Made by a program: the position numbers and the translations under genes. From NCBI GenBank assembly GCA_934098745.1, contig CAKOPG010000003.1, positions 1 through 64,000 on the forward strand: DNA of 64,000 nt, written 5' to 3'. This stretch comes from an uncultured Bacilli bacterium (GTDB lineage Bacteria; Bacillota_I; Bacilli_A; RF39; UBA660). Positions within the stretch are counted from its first letter, which is position 1; the number at the start of each line of letters is the position of its first letter. The notes under the pieces were generated by a model. The model was not told where the DNA came from and ran no database searches. It worked only from the letters and a program-made list of their open reading frames with translations. Positions 34,066 through 43,532 of this stretch are shown here, piece by piece.

Positions 34066-35825
34066 TTTTTATATTCCTTTCGGATGAATTTGTCTAATTT
34101 ACTGAGTAATACTTCCTTTTTAAATGGTCTTACAATATAATCATCAAAACCCATATTCTTATATTCTAAATTATATTCATAACGATTATCTTTAGTAAGT
34201 AATATTACTGGAGTATTATAATTTCTTATTTCTTTTAATTTATTAAGTAAATCTTCGCCCGTTATTTGCGATAATTTTTCATCTAATAATATTACATCAT
34301 ATTTATTCTTACTCTTAATCTTATTTAAACAATCTTTTCCATTTAAAGAAGTATCTATTTCTATTTTACTACCCTTTAACATCTTCTCAATTATCTTGAA
34401 TGTGGCTTCATTATCATCTACTACCAAAATCTTCATATTATCATATATCTCATTATATTGTTTCAATTCTTTAGATTGTTCTACTTCCATTAACTGATCC
34501 ATTATTATTTTTACTTTTGTTCCTACTCCATAATTAGAATTTATTAACATTGTACCATTCATTAAAGTAATCATTTTATAAGCTTCATTTAAATTCTTAT
34601 TGTTTACTCTTATTTTTTCTAATTCACTACTCTTAATACCAGGTCCAGAATCTTCAATAGTAAATATTAATCTACATATATTATTCTTAATAATTGTATT
34701 GACATCCATTTCTATATATCCCTTATCCGTATATTTTAAACTATTAGTAAGAATTAAACTTAATACTTTCTTTAAACTAATGCTATCTCCATATAGTATA
34801 TCCGGAATATTATGTTCAATATTAGTTCTAAATTCTATATTTTTATTTTGACATATATCGGTATAACTACTGATAATAGTTTTTAGTAATAGTTTTAGAT
34901 TATATTTATTATTATATATCTTTATACTTGAAGCCTCTACTGCTGATATATCAAAAATATCATTCGTCATCATTCTAAATTTAGAAGTTTCACTCTTTAT
35001 ATTTCTAGCACTCTCTTTATCATCACTAAGATTATCACTATCTATTATTATATCTGCTTCATTATCGATATTTTTAGTAGTCTCTCTAATTTCTTGAGTC
35101 ATATTATATAAAAATAGGGTCTTCTCTTCATTAGCATTATCACTTATTTCTTTGGCATCATGCATTTCCTTTAAAAGTTTCATATCCGGATTTTCTATGG
35201 TGAAATACATTAAACATGTGATGAAACATTCAGTTGCTGTTATCAAAAGAATTTCTGGTTTTATGAATTGAATTATCATCACTATTATACCTAATATAAT
35301 AAAAGCCAGCAAAGGTATTTTTTGGTTAATTTTAGTAACCTTATAATGTTTTATTAGTAAATAAATCATATATAATATATAAATACTAACCAGCAAATAT
35401 AATATTAATACAGCTAATCCAGAAGAATATATCATTCCATTTTTATTAACAATCTTAATAGGTATCAATAAATCCAAAACTGCAAATAAAATAACATTAA
35501 CAAATGATATTTTTTGATGCTGTTTTAATTTATTTTTATTATTTGTAGTGACAGCAAATATATAATCTTTAAAATAAACTATCCAAACAATGAAGTATAT
35601 TAGGTATATTTTTGCAATAATTTCATTTTGTAAACTTGTACTACTGGAGCTTAATTGCATTATTATATATCCTATAATATCAATTGTTATTCCTAGATAA
35701 GAAGTAACTAATAATTTTTTATAAATCTTATTTTCGGTATTAGGAATTTTCTTTTTCAAAATATATGCGGCCATTATTAATGTTAAAAATAATAGACAAG
35801 ACAAATTAAAAGCAAAACTAAACAT
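34062..35825 (-). CDS. Hybrid histidine kinase-like protein lacking the H-box histidine
   Basis: 587 residues: about seven membrane helices (1-210), a dimerisation-like helix with FLYNMTQEIRETTK (about 238-251) where the usual H-box is NMSHEIRTP, so the phospho-acceptor His is Gln244; an ATPase domain with the N-box TNSLKYTDKG (N361), G1 DSGPGIK (about 392) and G2 YGVGTKV; and a C-terminal receiver (about 463-585) with VVDDN, phosphorylatable Asp515 in VILLDEKL, and VRPFKK. The module may be a pseudokinase or may feed the receiver by another route. No separate response regulator is adjacent. Confidence 0.82.
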   Translation of the reverse strand: MFSFAFNLSCLLFLTLIMAAYILKKKIPNTENKIYKKLLVTSYLGITIDIIGYIIMQLSSSSTSLQNEIIAKIYLIYFIVWIVYFKDYIFAVTTNNKNKLKQHQKISFVNVILFAVLDLLIPIKIVNKNGMIYSSGLAVLILYLLVSIYILYMIYLLIKHYKVTKINQKIPLLAFIILGIIVMIIQFIKPEILLITATECFITCLMYFTIENPDMKLLKEMHDAKEISDNANEEKTLFLYNMTQEIRETTKNIDNEADIIIDSDNLSDDKESARNIKSETSKFRMMTNDIFDISAVEASSIKIYNNKYNLKLLLKTIISSYTDICQNKNIEFRTNIEHNIPDILYGDSISLKKVLSLILTNSLKYTDKGYIEMDVNTIIKNNICRLIFTIEDSGPGIKSSELEKIRVNNKNLNEAYKMITLMNGTMLINSNYGVGTKVKIIMDQLMEVEQSKELKQYNEIYDNMKILVVDDNEATFKIIEKMLKGSKIEIDTSLNGKDCLNKIKSKNKYDVILLDEKLSQITGEDLLNKLKEIRNYNTPVILLTKDNRYEYNLEYKNMGFDDYIVRPFKKEVLLSKLDKFIRKEYKK

Positions 35826-35890
35826 CTAACCACTCCTTTATTTTTTTACTATGATACAATAATTATAGCATAATTGTATAATAAAAAAAA

Positions 35891-37774
35891 TCAATATTTA
35901 ATGATTCTTTTTATTTTTTCTAATATTAAATTTTTATTATTTTTTTGAGATGATCTTTCTAAATAATCTTTTTTTATTTGTTTTTTATCTATTTTTCCAG
36001 AGGAAGTTCTAGCTATATCATTTAAAACGACAATTTCTCTTACCGACTCTAATCCTTTAAAATTATCATTTACATATTCCTCAATGTCATTTAGAAAGCA
36101 TTCAAAAGTTGGATCTTTAAACTTAATAAAGATTATTGGGACATTTCTTTCTATTTTATCAGGAACTCCCAAAACAACACTAGTATCAATTATTGAACTA
36201 TATTTTTCGAGTAATTTATTATTAATTTTTTTTGGTGAAACCTTAAAACCATTTCTAAATATTAATTCTTTTATTCTTTCTGTAATATGAATATATCCAG
36301 ATTCATCAATATATCCGATATCACCAGTATGCAACCAAGTAGTACCATCGCTATGCTTTTTTAACACTAAATTAGTGTCTTCAGAATTATCTAAATATCC
36401 TTGCATTACTACCGGAGAATTGATACATATTTCGCCTTTTTGACCATATGACAATTCATATTCCTCAGTAAAGTCCTCATTATTCTCATTATATGAAAAA
36501 ATTGCGATTGTTGTTAATAAGTGAGGTATGCCAACACTACCATTTTTAACAAATTGACTATGATTACATGCACAAGCTCCAAAACATTCAGATTCACCAT
36601 ATCCCTGTTCAAGACAAACAGAAACATTATTTTCTTTGAGACGTTTATTAGCAGATTTTTCTAATTCAATACTCATTGAATCTCCACCAGAAACAATATT
36701 TTTTATAAATTGCCATTGTCTGTTCTTTTTTGACTTAACTATAAATTCAAAATGAAGGGGTCCCATCATAATGTGATTGGGTTTATACTTTGAAATATAT
36801 TTATTTATCTGTTTTTTTACTAAAATAGGAATCATGTAATTTTTAATACCATTACATAATGTTAAATGTTCAAAGGCTGCTCCATAGGATATTGATGGTA
36901 ATAATATATCTAAAATTGTGTCCCCCGGTTCAAAGTCAAAACCACCATTTTCTAACTGGTAATTTGAAGCATATACATTTTTATTAGTAATAATAACCCC
37001 TTTTGAAGTAAGTCCCGTGGTACCACCAGTTTGTTCTATTAATGCAATATCGGATGCACTTCTTTTAACTACTTTTGCAGAAGTATATTTTCCTTTTGCT
37101 AAAAAGTCTGCATAATTGTCTTTTCCATTATTAAGCATATATAAACACTTATATAAACCACTGGAACTTCTTAGTGGACTGATGGTTATTATTGAGTTTT
37201 TGCTTATTTTATTCTCTTCCAATAAGGCTTGGTATTTTTCCAAAATACTATCCATCATAAATACTTGATTGCACTTTGCTTTTTTCAAAATGTTTTCAAA
37301 ATCTACTTCAGAAATGGTTGGCATTATTGGATTAGGAATAGCACCTATTTTACTACATGCATATATTAAATACCTTGCTTCAGGGCAATTAGGTAAAATG
37401 ATTGGGACTATTTCATTTTCACATACATTAATGGCTTTTAAAGAATTTGCTACCATATCTATATTATTTAATAATTCATAATAAGTTATTTCTCTTCCTA
37501 AATATTCTATGGCAATTTCATCTGGGTGATCTTTGGCATATCTATATAATGTTTCATACATACTTAAATTTACTTCTTTATAATTTATTAAAGCGTCTAT
37601 TGATTTATCATCATAATACTTTAACCAAGGCCTATCAATACTGGCATATCCGACCATTGGGCCATACATCTCTCCGGATGATATTTTTCTTAAATATAAA
37701 TTTCTTAATTTTTGTTCTTCTTCACTAAGTTCACTTATCTTTTGTTTTAATTTTATTAAATCTTCTTTCTTCAT
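35891..37774 (-). CDS. AMP-forming acyl-CoA synthetase/ligase family protein
   Basis: A 627-residue member of the ANL superfamily. Seen: ATP-binding IEQTGGTTGLTSKGVIITN (A3; about 255), GYGESECFGAC (A5), LHTGDIGYIDESGYIHITER (A7/A8) and the C-terminal catalytic Lys in ARTSSGKIDKKQ (A10). The N-terminus has the PWLKYYD segment shared with the second ligase at 39440-41179. Fatty or aromatic acid activation is likely; the acceptor (CoA or carrier protein) is unknown, as no ACP is in view. It has its own ribosome site AGGGGGGAT after an intergenic region of about 135 bases. The product is longer than usual through a helical N-terminal 30 residues. Confidence 0.85.
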   Translation of the reverse strand: MKKEDLIKLKQKISELSEEEQKLRNLYLRKISSGEMYGPMVGYASIDRPWLKYYDDKSIDALINYKEVNLSMYETLYRYAKDHPDEIAIEYLGREITYYELLNNIDMVANSLKAINVCENEIVPIILPNCPEARYLIYACSKIGAIPNPIMPTISEVDFENILKKAKCNQVFMMDSILEKYQALLEENKISKNSIITISPLRSSSGLYKCLYMLNNGKDNYADFLAKGKYTSAKVVKRSASDIALIEQTGGTTGLTSKGVIITNKNVYASNYQLENGGFDFEPGDTILDILLPSISYGAAFEHLTLCNGIKNYMIPILVKKQINKYISKYKPNHIMMGPLHFEFIVKSKKNRQWQFIKNIVSGGDSMSIELEKSANKRLKENNVSVCLEQGYGESECFGACACNHSQFVKNGSVGIPHLLTTIAIFSYNENNEDFTEEYELSYGQKGEICINSPVVMQGYLDNSEDTNLVLKKHSDGTTWLHTGDIGYIDESGYIHITERIKELIFRNGFKVSPKKINNKLLEKYSSIIDTSVVLGVPDKIERNVPIIFIKFKDPTFECFLNDIEEYVNDNFKGLESVREIVVLNDIARTSSGKIDKKQIKKDYLERSSQKNNKNLILEKIKRIIKY

Positions 37775-37892
37775 AATATCCCCCCTTTAACTAGAGTATG
37801 TATTTTAAATGGTATTTTCTGTTATGTTATTTTAGTACCCTATAAACTGTTTTTCGTGACTTATTGGTGTATATTATAACATATTTTAGTTT

Positions 37893-37936
37893 TAAAAAAA
37901 AGAAATATATTATCTATTGCGACGATATTTCTTTTC
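37893..37936 (-). terminator. Terminator overlapping the end of the PF06541-like gene
   Basis: Minus-strand AAAAGAAATAT inside the coding end pairs with ATATTTCTTTTTTTT after the stop. Confidence 0.6.
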
Positions 37937-38599
37937 ATATAGTTTTTTGAATTTTTCAACACGTAATTTGGCATTGGGAAATGATTCAACAAATCTTTTG
38001 GTTAATTTAGAATGATGAATTAGATATTCTCTTACTTTTTTATTCATTTCTTCGGTATCATCTTTAAAGTTATCTACACCGGCTTTGCGATATTTTAATA
38101 CTACTAAAAATGATATTATTAGGTCAGTAAAGAAAATAATCATTAAAACTATTCCCAAGATAATTATTAATTTTTCACTACCTTTATTTAAGATAGATGT
38201 AAAGAAGGGGTTAATAACATACATTATTAGTAAGCCTCCTAGTCCAAATGGGGCAGCGGTTTCTAAGCATATACGACCATTAATATTAAATTTTTGGTTA
38301 CTATAATCCCACCATCTGGCATTAAATAATTCTTCCATTAAAAGACTTGTTAAGTATTCAACAGCCATGCAAATAACCATAGCAAGGATGAATAATACAA
38401 GGAAATTTTCGGTATAATTTTTTAGTAAAAAGATTATTAAGAGTACTCCTGTTCCATATATTGGGCAATATGGTCCTATCATAAAGCCACGATTAATGAA
38501 TCTTTTGTGTTTTACATAGGCATTTATGACTTCCATTATCCAACCTAGAAAAGCATACATTAGATACAGTAAAAATAAGTAACATATTTTGTATAACAT
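37910..38599 (-). CDS. Putative ABC-transporter type IV membrane protein (PF06541-like)
   Basis: A 229-residue membrane protein with five or six helices and the signature of the DUF1113/putative ABC transporter permease family: YAFLGWIMEVINAYVKHKRF, NRGFMIGPYCPIYGTG, and WWDYSNQKFNINGRICL. A basic helical tail follows. True transport function is unproven for the family. It starts two bases after folD ends, in the tyrS operon. Confidence 0.8.
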   Translation of the reverse strand: MLYKICYLFLLYLMYAFLGWIMEVINAYVKHKRFINRGFMIGPYCPIYGTGVLLIIFLLKNYTENFLVLFILAMVICMAVEYLTSLLMEELFNARWWDYSNQKFNINGRICLETAAPFGLGGLLIMYVINPFFTSILNKGSEKLIIILGIVLMIIFFTDLIISFLVVLKYRKAGVDNFKDDTEEMNKKVREYLIHHSKLTKRFVESFPNAKLRVEKFKKLYEKKYRRNR

Positions 38600-38601
38600 A
38601 G

Positions 38602-39453
38602 TTATTTTCCCTCCTGCATATTATATGCTTTTAAGATATTTGTTCCAAGCATAGCAACGGTCATGGGCCCAACACCACCGGGAACTTTAGTAATATACTT
38701 TACTTTGGGGGCGACTTCTTCAAAAGAAACATCACCACATATGCCACTATCTAATCTGTTGATACCAACATCAATAATAGTAGCATTTTCTTTAACCATA
38801 TCTTTGGTAATAAAATTAGGAATACCAACACAAACTACTAAAATATCAGCATTTTTAGTATATTTTGATAAGTCTTTGGTTTTAGAGTGACAAGTTGTAA
38901 CGGTAGCACCGGCATTTAGGAGCATGGCACTCATTGGTTTTCCTACTAAATTACTACGGCCAATTACTACAGCATCAGCACCACTTATTGTTATATGATA
39001 TCTTTTTAATAATTCCATTACACCGTATGGGGTACAGGAATATAAGGCATCTTTATTATGAAACAACAATCCAGCATTATAATCATTTAAACCATCAACG
39101 TCTTTTTCTTTAATAACGGCATTTTGAATAATAGAAGTATCAATATGACTAGGTAAAGGCATTTGTACCATAATACCATGAACTTTTTTATCATTATTGA
39201 GTTTTTCAATTTCTTTTAATAGTTCATCAGTGGTAATATTTTCATCAAACGATATATGCCAGTAATTATAACCAATGTAAGTAGCCATTTTAGCTTTTTG
39301 TTTAATATAAATATTACTTGCTTCATTATTTCCGACTTGAATGACAGCAAAACCTGGTTTAATTTTTAATTGGGAAACTTTTTCTTTTAATTCTTCTAAG
39401 ATGTTAGCTTTTATTTTTTTTCCATCAATAAGTGTATAGTTATTTTCTTTCAT
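38602..39453 (-). CDS. folD: Bifunctional methylenetetrahydrofolate dehydrogenase/cyclohydrolase FolD
   Basis: Interconverts methylene-, methenyl- and formyl-THF for purine and fMet synthesis. Normal length (283). Seen: YIKQKAKMATYIGYNY with the catalytic Lys, VQMPLPSHID, the NADP fold VIGRSNLVGKPMSAML, and the terminal TKVPGGVGPMTVAMLG motif. The start overlaps the upstream ligase gene by 14 bases. It is in the tyrS-led operon. Confidence 0.97.
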   Translation of the reverse strand: MKENNYTLIDGKKIKANILEELKEKVSQLKIKPGFAVIQVGNNEASNIYIKQKAKMATYIGYNYWHISFDENITTDELLKEIEKLNNDKKVHGIMVQMPLPSHIDTSIIQNAVIKEKDVDGLNDYNAGLLFHNKDALYSCTPYGVMELLKRYHITISGADAVVIGRSNLVGKPMSAMLLNAGATVTTCHSKTKDLSKYTKNADILVVCVGIPNFITKDMVKENATIIDVGINRLDSGICGDVSFEEVAPKVKYITKVPGGVGPMTVAMLGTNILKAYNMQEGK

Positions 39454-41179
39454 TATTCAACTCCTTATATGAGACTTTACCTACTAATGTTTTAGGTAGT
39501 TCTTGACGATATTCATATTCGTAAGGCCAAGAATATCTAGCAAGATTCTCTTCACAGTATTTTTTTATTTGTTTTTTTATGCTATTGGTTAATTTTATAT
39601 CTTCTTTTAAAACTATAAAGGCTTTTACAACTTGTTTTTTATATGGATGAGGAATGCCTATAATAGCACAGGTATCAATATATTGATTTTTAGAAATTAT
39701 ATTTTCGACATAACTTGGGTATATATTATAACCACTGGAGATAACTAATCTTTTTAAACGTTGTTTAAAATAGATAAAACCATCTTCATCAACAGAGCCA
39801 ATGTCTCCAGTATGAAGCCATATTTTACCATCTAGATGTCTTATTAGGGTTTTATTGGTTTCTTCTTTATTATTTAGATAGCCTTTCATAACAGTTGGTC
39901 CACTGATACATATTTCGCCTTCTTTGTGTGGAGGTACTTCTTTGGTGGTACCAATTTCGACAATTTTGAAGTCCATATCAGGTAGCGGAATGCCTATGGA
40001 ATTTGGACGATATTCATATCTTGGATTTAAGCAACAAGCTCCAGTACTTTCTGTTAGACCATAACCACAACGTATTTTAGCTTTAGAACCATGTTCTAGT
40101 AAGTAAGCATCAACTATTTTTTTAAATTCAGGATCGAGAATGTCTCCACCACTTACTACGCAATTTAAGCTAGATAGATCTTTTTTGCCTAATTTATTTT
40201 TTAAAAGGGCTTCATATAGTGTAGGAACTCCGGTTATGAAATTAGGACGATGTTTTTTTAGGAGATTACCAAATTTTTTAGGGCTAAAATCAGGAACTAG
40301 GATAACTTTCATACCTATATATAGTGGTGTATGAATGCTTACGCCAAGGCCAAAACCATGAAATATTGGTAATATTGCTAGGATGGAATCTCCGGCTTTA
40401 GAGGGGTCACACATGATATGACACTGCATGGCAAGGGCATTAAAATTACGATTTGTTAAAATTATGCCTTTAGGGTTACCTGTAGTACCACCACTGTATA
40501 AGATAACAGCTTCATCATTAGGTTTCCTTTTACACGGAGTAAATTCTTTAAAATATATTCCCATTTTTTTAAGGTTGTTATAAAAGATAGCACGTTCATT
40601 TTTTTTTATTTTATTCTTACGCCCTGAGAAGAACCAATACATTGCTCTTTTAAAATTACTCATATCATCAGATACACTACTGACAATTATTTTTTCTACT
40701 TTGGTGTTATCGACAATTTGCATTAATTTATCATAGGCTAAATCAATAATTAAAATATATTTACTATTTGATTCATTCAGGTAAAATTCAATTTCGTTTT
40801 TGCTTGATAATGGATGAATCATATTAGCAGTAGCTCCCAACATATTAATGGCATAAAAAGTTATTATAGCCGCAGGAGTATTAGGCATACAGATAGTTAC
40901 ACGATCTCCAGAGCTAACACCAAGTTCGGTTAGGGAACTAGCCATTTTTTTAATTTTAATAATAAATTCTTTATAGGTTACTTTCTTTCCATAGTATTCG
41001 TAAGCAAAGTTATAAGGATAAGATTCAGCGGTTTTATTAATTAATTCAAATAATGTTAAATCTGGATAATTAATTTTTTTGGTATTGTCATAGTATTTAT
41101 ACCATGGTTCTTTAGCACTTATTTTATCAATAACATCATTGATTAGTTTATTTATTCTTATTAATATCGACTTTAGCAT
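39440..41179 (-). CDS. AMP-binding acyl-CoA synthetase/acyl ligase
   Basis: A 579-residue ANL ligase with ILYSGGTTGNPKGIILTN (about 212), GYGLTESTGACCL, WLHTGDIGSVDEDGFIYFK and the C-terminal PKTLVGKVSYKEL Lys motif. The N-terminus KEPWYKYYD parallels the 35891 ligase. I start at ATG 41179, nine bases after GGAGG inside the preceding gene; a GTG at 41185 is next to it. It overlaps the CAT/E2-like acyltransferase gene by about 30 bases, suggesting that an activated acyl group is passed to that protein. Substrate unknown. Confidence 0.88.
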   Translation of the reverse strand: MLKSILIRINKLINDVIDKISAKEPWYKYYDNTKKINYPDLTLFELINKTAESYPYNFAYEYYGKKVTYKEFIIKIKKMASSLTELGVSSGDRVTICMPNTPAAIITFYAINMLGATANMIHPLSSKNEIEFYLNESNSKYILIIDLAYDKLMQIVDNTKVEKIIVSSVSDDMSNFKRAMYWFFSGRKNKIKKNERAIFYNNLKKMGIYFKEFTPCKRKPNDEAVILYSGGTTGNPKGIILTNRNFNALAMQCHIMCDPSKAGDSILAILPIFHGFGLGVSIHTPLYIGMKVILVPDFSPKKFGNLLKKHRPNFITGVPTLYEALLKNKLGKKDLSSLNCVVSGGDILDPEFKKIVDAYLLEHGSKAKIRCGYGLTESTGACCLNPRYEYRPNSIGIPLPDMDFKIVEIGTTKEVPPHKEGEICISGPTVMKGYLNNKEETNKTLIRHLDGKIWLHTGDIGSVDEDGFIYFKQRLKRLVISSGYNIYPSYVENIISKNQYIDTCAIIGIPHPYKKQVVKAFIVLKEDIKLTNSIKKQIKKYCEENLARYSWPYEYEYRQELPKTLVGKVSYKELNNERK

Positions 41180-42011
41180 TAGCACAATCCTCCAACAACT
41201 CAGGATTTTTTAAGATATATTCTAACATATTGACACATTTTGCAAAATATACACCATCGGCTATACGTTCATCTAGGCAAATACCAAAATTACAAATACT
41301 TCTTTTTTCTATTTTGCCATTAATGACAACTGGTTTTTCAGTAATTTCTCCAATGGTACATACGATAGAACAGGTACCAAAATTGGTTAAGTTATGGTAA
41401 ATGCCATCACAGTGAATACTGCCGAGATTAGATACTAGGACACTACTATGATAGACGCTTTCTTTGGTTAGAGATGATGGTATTAAATCGTGATTATCTA
41501 ATTTACAAATTATCCATACAATAAAGTTCATGATAAATTTGGGAAGTTTTCCTAGGAAAGATACTAAGCCATCGGCACTGTTGGATTTATTGGAGCGGAT
41601 TTTTTTAACGTCACCACGTATTTTTTCGGATAATGAATTTACATTATCATCTTCTGACACTTTGATAACAGCCATACATTCGGTAGAATCATCCGTGAAT
41701 TCTGGTTTTGCCACGAAGGATAATGATACTTCATTTCGTTCATATTTTTCGCCACCAATAATAAATCTATTTAAATAATGATTGTTATATAGAACTTTGG
41801 CCATGGCCATGGAAAAAAGATGAAAATATGTCATTTTTTCATTTTCTTTTTTCTTTTTTTGCATATAACTAACTAGGTTAGTAACATCGATATCTCTTGA
41901 TATATATACTTCGGCTTCACTTCTTTTTTTCTTTAAGCAATATAGAAAACGATCAAAGCCATTCATACGAATTCTAGTGCCATCTTTTCGATCACGTAAT
42001 CTTTTTTTCAT
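41148..42011 (-). CDS. CAT/E2-like acyltransferase with altered active-site motif
   Basis: A 287-residue protein related to the catalytic domain of 2-oxoacid dehydrogenase E2/chloramphenicol acetyltransferase: TYFHLFSMAMAKVLY, the SNLGSIHCDGIYH strand, and the terminal DERIADGVYFAKCVNML. In active members this last motif reads H-x-x-x-D-G; here Glu occupies the His position, though Asp and Gly remain. There is no lipoyl domain. It stands between tyrS (7 bases upstream) and the overlapping acyl ligase, so an acyl-transfer role with that ligase is plausible, with a different mechanism or as a binding protein. Confidence 0.75.
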   Translation of the reverse strand: MKKRLRDRKDGTRIRMNGFDRFLYCLKKKRSEAEVYISRDIDVTNLVSYMQKKKKENEKMTYFHLFSMAMAKVLYNNHYLNRFIIGGEKYERNEVSLSFVAKPEFTDDSTECMAVIKVSEDDNVNSLSEKIRGDVKKIRSNKSNSADGLVSFLGKLPKFIMNFIVWIICKLDNHDLIPSSLTKESVYHSSVLVSNLGSIHCDGIYHNLTNFGTCSIVCTIGEITEKPVVINGKIEKRSICNFGICLDERIADGVYFAKCVNMLEYILKNPELLEDCANAKVDINKNK

Positions 42012-42018
42012 ACTTCAC

Positions 42019-43245
42019 CTACTTCAATGATCCGATATAGTAATTCTTTTTACCACGTCTTACAATTATATAAGTATCTTCAATAAAATCATTTTGGCTA
42101 ATTATATATTCTGGATCAGTTATTTTATTACCATTTATACTTATAGCATTATTAGTAATAAATTCTTTGGCTTCTCTTTTACTCGAAGCTATTCCCATAT
42201 TAATTAATAAATCTGTAATAGAGATGGACGTATCAACAGGTATTTTGTTATAACCACTGAATAATTCTTCAATTTCTTTTAAGCCTAAAGAAGTAAATTC
42301 ACCGGTAAATAAGGCTTCACTCATTTTAACAGCTTTATTGTATTCTTCTTCACCATGTAAATCTGTAATGATTTCTCTGGCTAAAGCTTTATGGGCTTCC
42401 CTTAAATGAGGATTAGCATTGTGTTTTTTCTCTAATTCTTCGATTTCTTCTTTAGTTAAGAAAGTTAGCATTTTTAAATATTTAATAATCATGGAATCTT
42501 CTAAGTTAATTAAATATTGATATAATTCATAAGATGAAGTTTTGTTAATATCTAACCATAGAGCATTACCTTCTGTTTTACCAAATTTAACGCCATTGCT
42601 ATCAGTAACTAGAGGCATAACCATGCCATATATTTCTTTACCTAATTTTTTTCTAACTAATTCAATACCTGATGTAATATTTCCCCATTGATCAGAGCCA
42701 GCTACTTGAAGGGTACATCCTCTTGTTTCATATAGATGCATAAAATCTAAGGCTTGTAAAATCATATAGGAAAATTCAGCATAAGTAATACCACTTTCAA
42801 GTCTTGATTTTACTTTATCTTTAGCAAGCATATAATTAATATTAAAATATTTTCCATAATCTCTTAGAAAATCAATAACATTGATATCTTTAGTCCAATC
42901 ATAATTATTAACTACTTCAAAACCAAATATTTTTTCAGCTTGGGCTTTTAAGCCTTTAAAGTTATGTTCTACTTCTTCTTTTGATATCATTGGTCTTTCA
43001 GCAGTTGGTTTAGGATCACCAATCAATCCGGTAGCTCCTCCTACTAACAAGATTGGTTTATGTCCGGCTTTAGCTAGTCTTTTGCTAATTAAAAATGATG
43101 AATAATGTCCAATATGCATAGAATCTGCGGTGGGGTCAGTTCCTATATAGAATGTTAAACTCTCATTATTTAGTTTATCTATTAGGGCTTCATCACTAAT
43201 ATCTTGAATTAATCCTCTCCATTTTAAATCTTCATATAAAGTCAT
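42019..43245 (-). CDS. tyrS: Tyrosine-tRNA ligase
   Basis: Class I synthetase of normal length (408). Seen: GTDPTADSMHIGHYSSF (HIGH region, about 34-50), GSDQWGNI, the KMSKS-type KFGKTEGNALW (about 228), and a C-terminal S4 RNA-binding domain (about 345-408, SKREAKEFITNNAISING). Controlled by a T-box leader. It leads an unusual operon: acyltransferase-like protein, acyl ligase, folD and a membrane protein follow with tiny gaps, so those may also respond to tyrosine supply. Confidence 0.97.
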   Translation of the reverse strand: MTLYEDLKWRGLIQDISDEALIDKLNNESLTFYIGTDPTADSMHIGHYSSFLISKRLAKAGHKPILLVGGATGLIGDPKPTAERPMISKEEVEHNFKGLKAQAEKIFGFEVVNNYDWTKDINVIDFLRDYGKYFNINYMLAKDKVKSRLESGITYAEFSYMILQALDFMHLYETRGCTLQVAGSDQWGNITSGIELVRKKLGKEIYGMVMPLVTDSNGVKFGKTEGNALWLDINKTSSYELYQYLINLEDSMIIKYLKMLTFLTKEEIEELEKKHNANPHLREAHKALAREIITDLHGEEEYNKAVKMSEALFTGEFTSLGLKEIEELFSGYNKIPVDTSISITDLLINMGIASSKREAKEFITNNAISINGNKITDPEYIISQNDFIEDTYIIVRRGKKNYYIGSLK

Positions 43246-43269
43246 ATTATCTCCTCTTTTCTTAATTTG

Positions 43270-43488
43270 TGGGTAATTATCTTTTTGAAAAGAAAAAGAA
43301 CGATACCAAAGGAGTCAAGATATGACGGTACCATCCTTTTATTTTCTTAATTAGATAACGGTTTTACCCGGTTTAGCTAGAAAAATGTAATTCATTATTT
43401 TAAATATATTAGTTTACACCAAACACTAACTCTCTTTAATTATTTAGAAATAATTACTGCTTTTTTTCTAATACTAAATAAACTTATA
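43270..43488 (-). ncRNA. T-box riboswitch of tyrS
   Basis: Minus-strand leader with AAAGAGAGTTAG at the start of Stem I, a GGTG-containing loop, a TAC Tyr specifier candidate (43387-43389), and the T-box core TGGTACCG (43326-43333). Antiterminator: AAAGGA / TCCTTT around the TGGTACC bulge and GTC/GAC helix. Alternative terminator: GGATGGTACCG with TGGTATCGTTC followed by TTTTTC (43293-43337). Confidence 0.9.
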
Positions 43489-43493
43489 GTTAG

Positions 43494-43522
43494 ATTATAA
43501 CAAAGTTATTAAAAATTATCAA
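43494..43522 (-). promoter_or_regulatory. Sigma-A promoter for tyrS
   Basis: TTGATA (43517-43522), 17-base spacer, TATAAT (43494-43499). Confidence 0.82.
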
Positions 43523-43532
43523 GATGTTAAAT

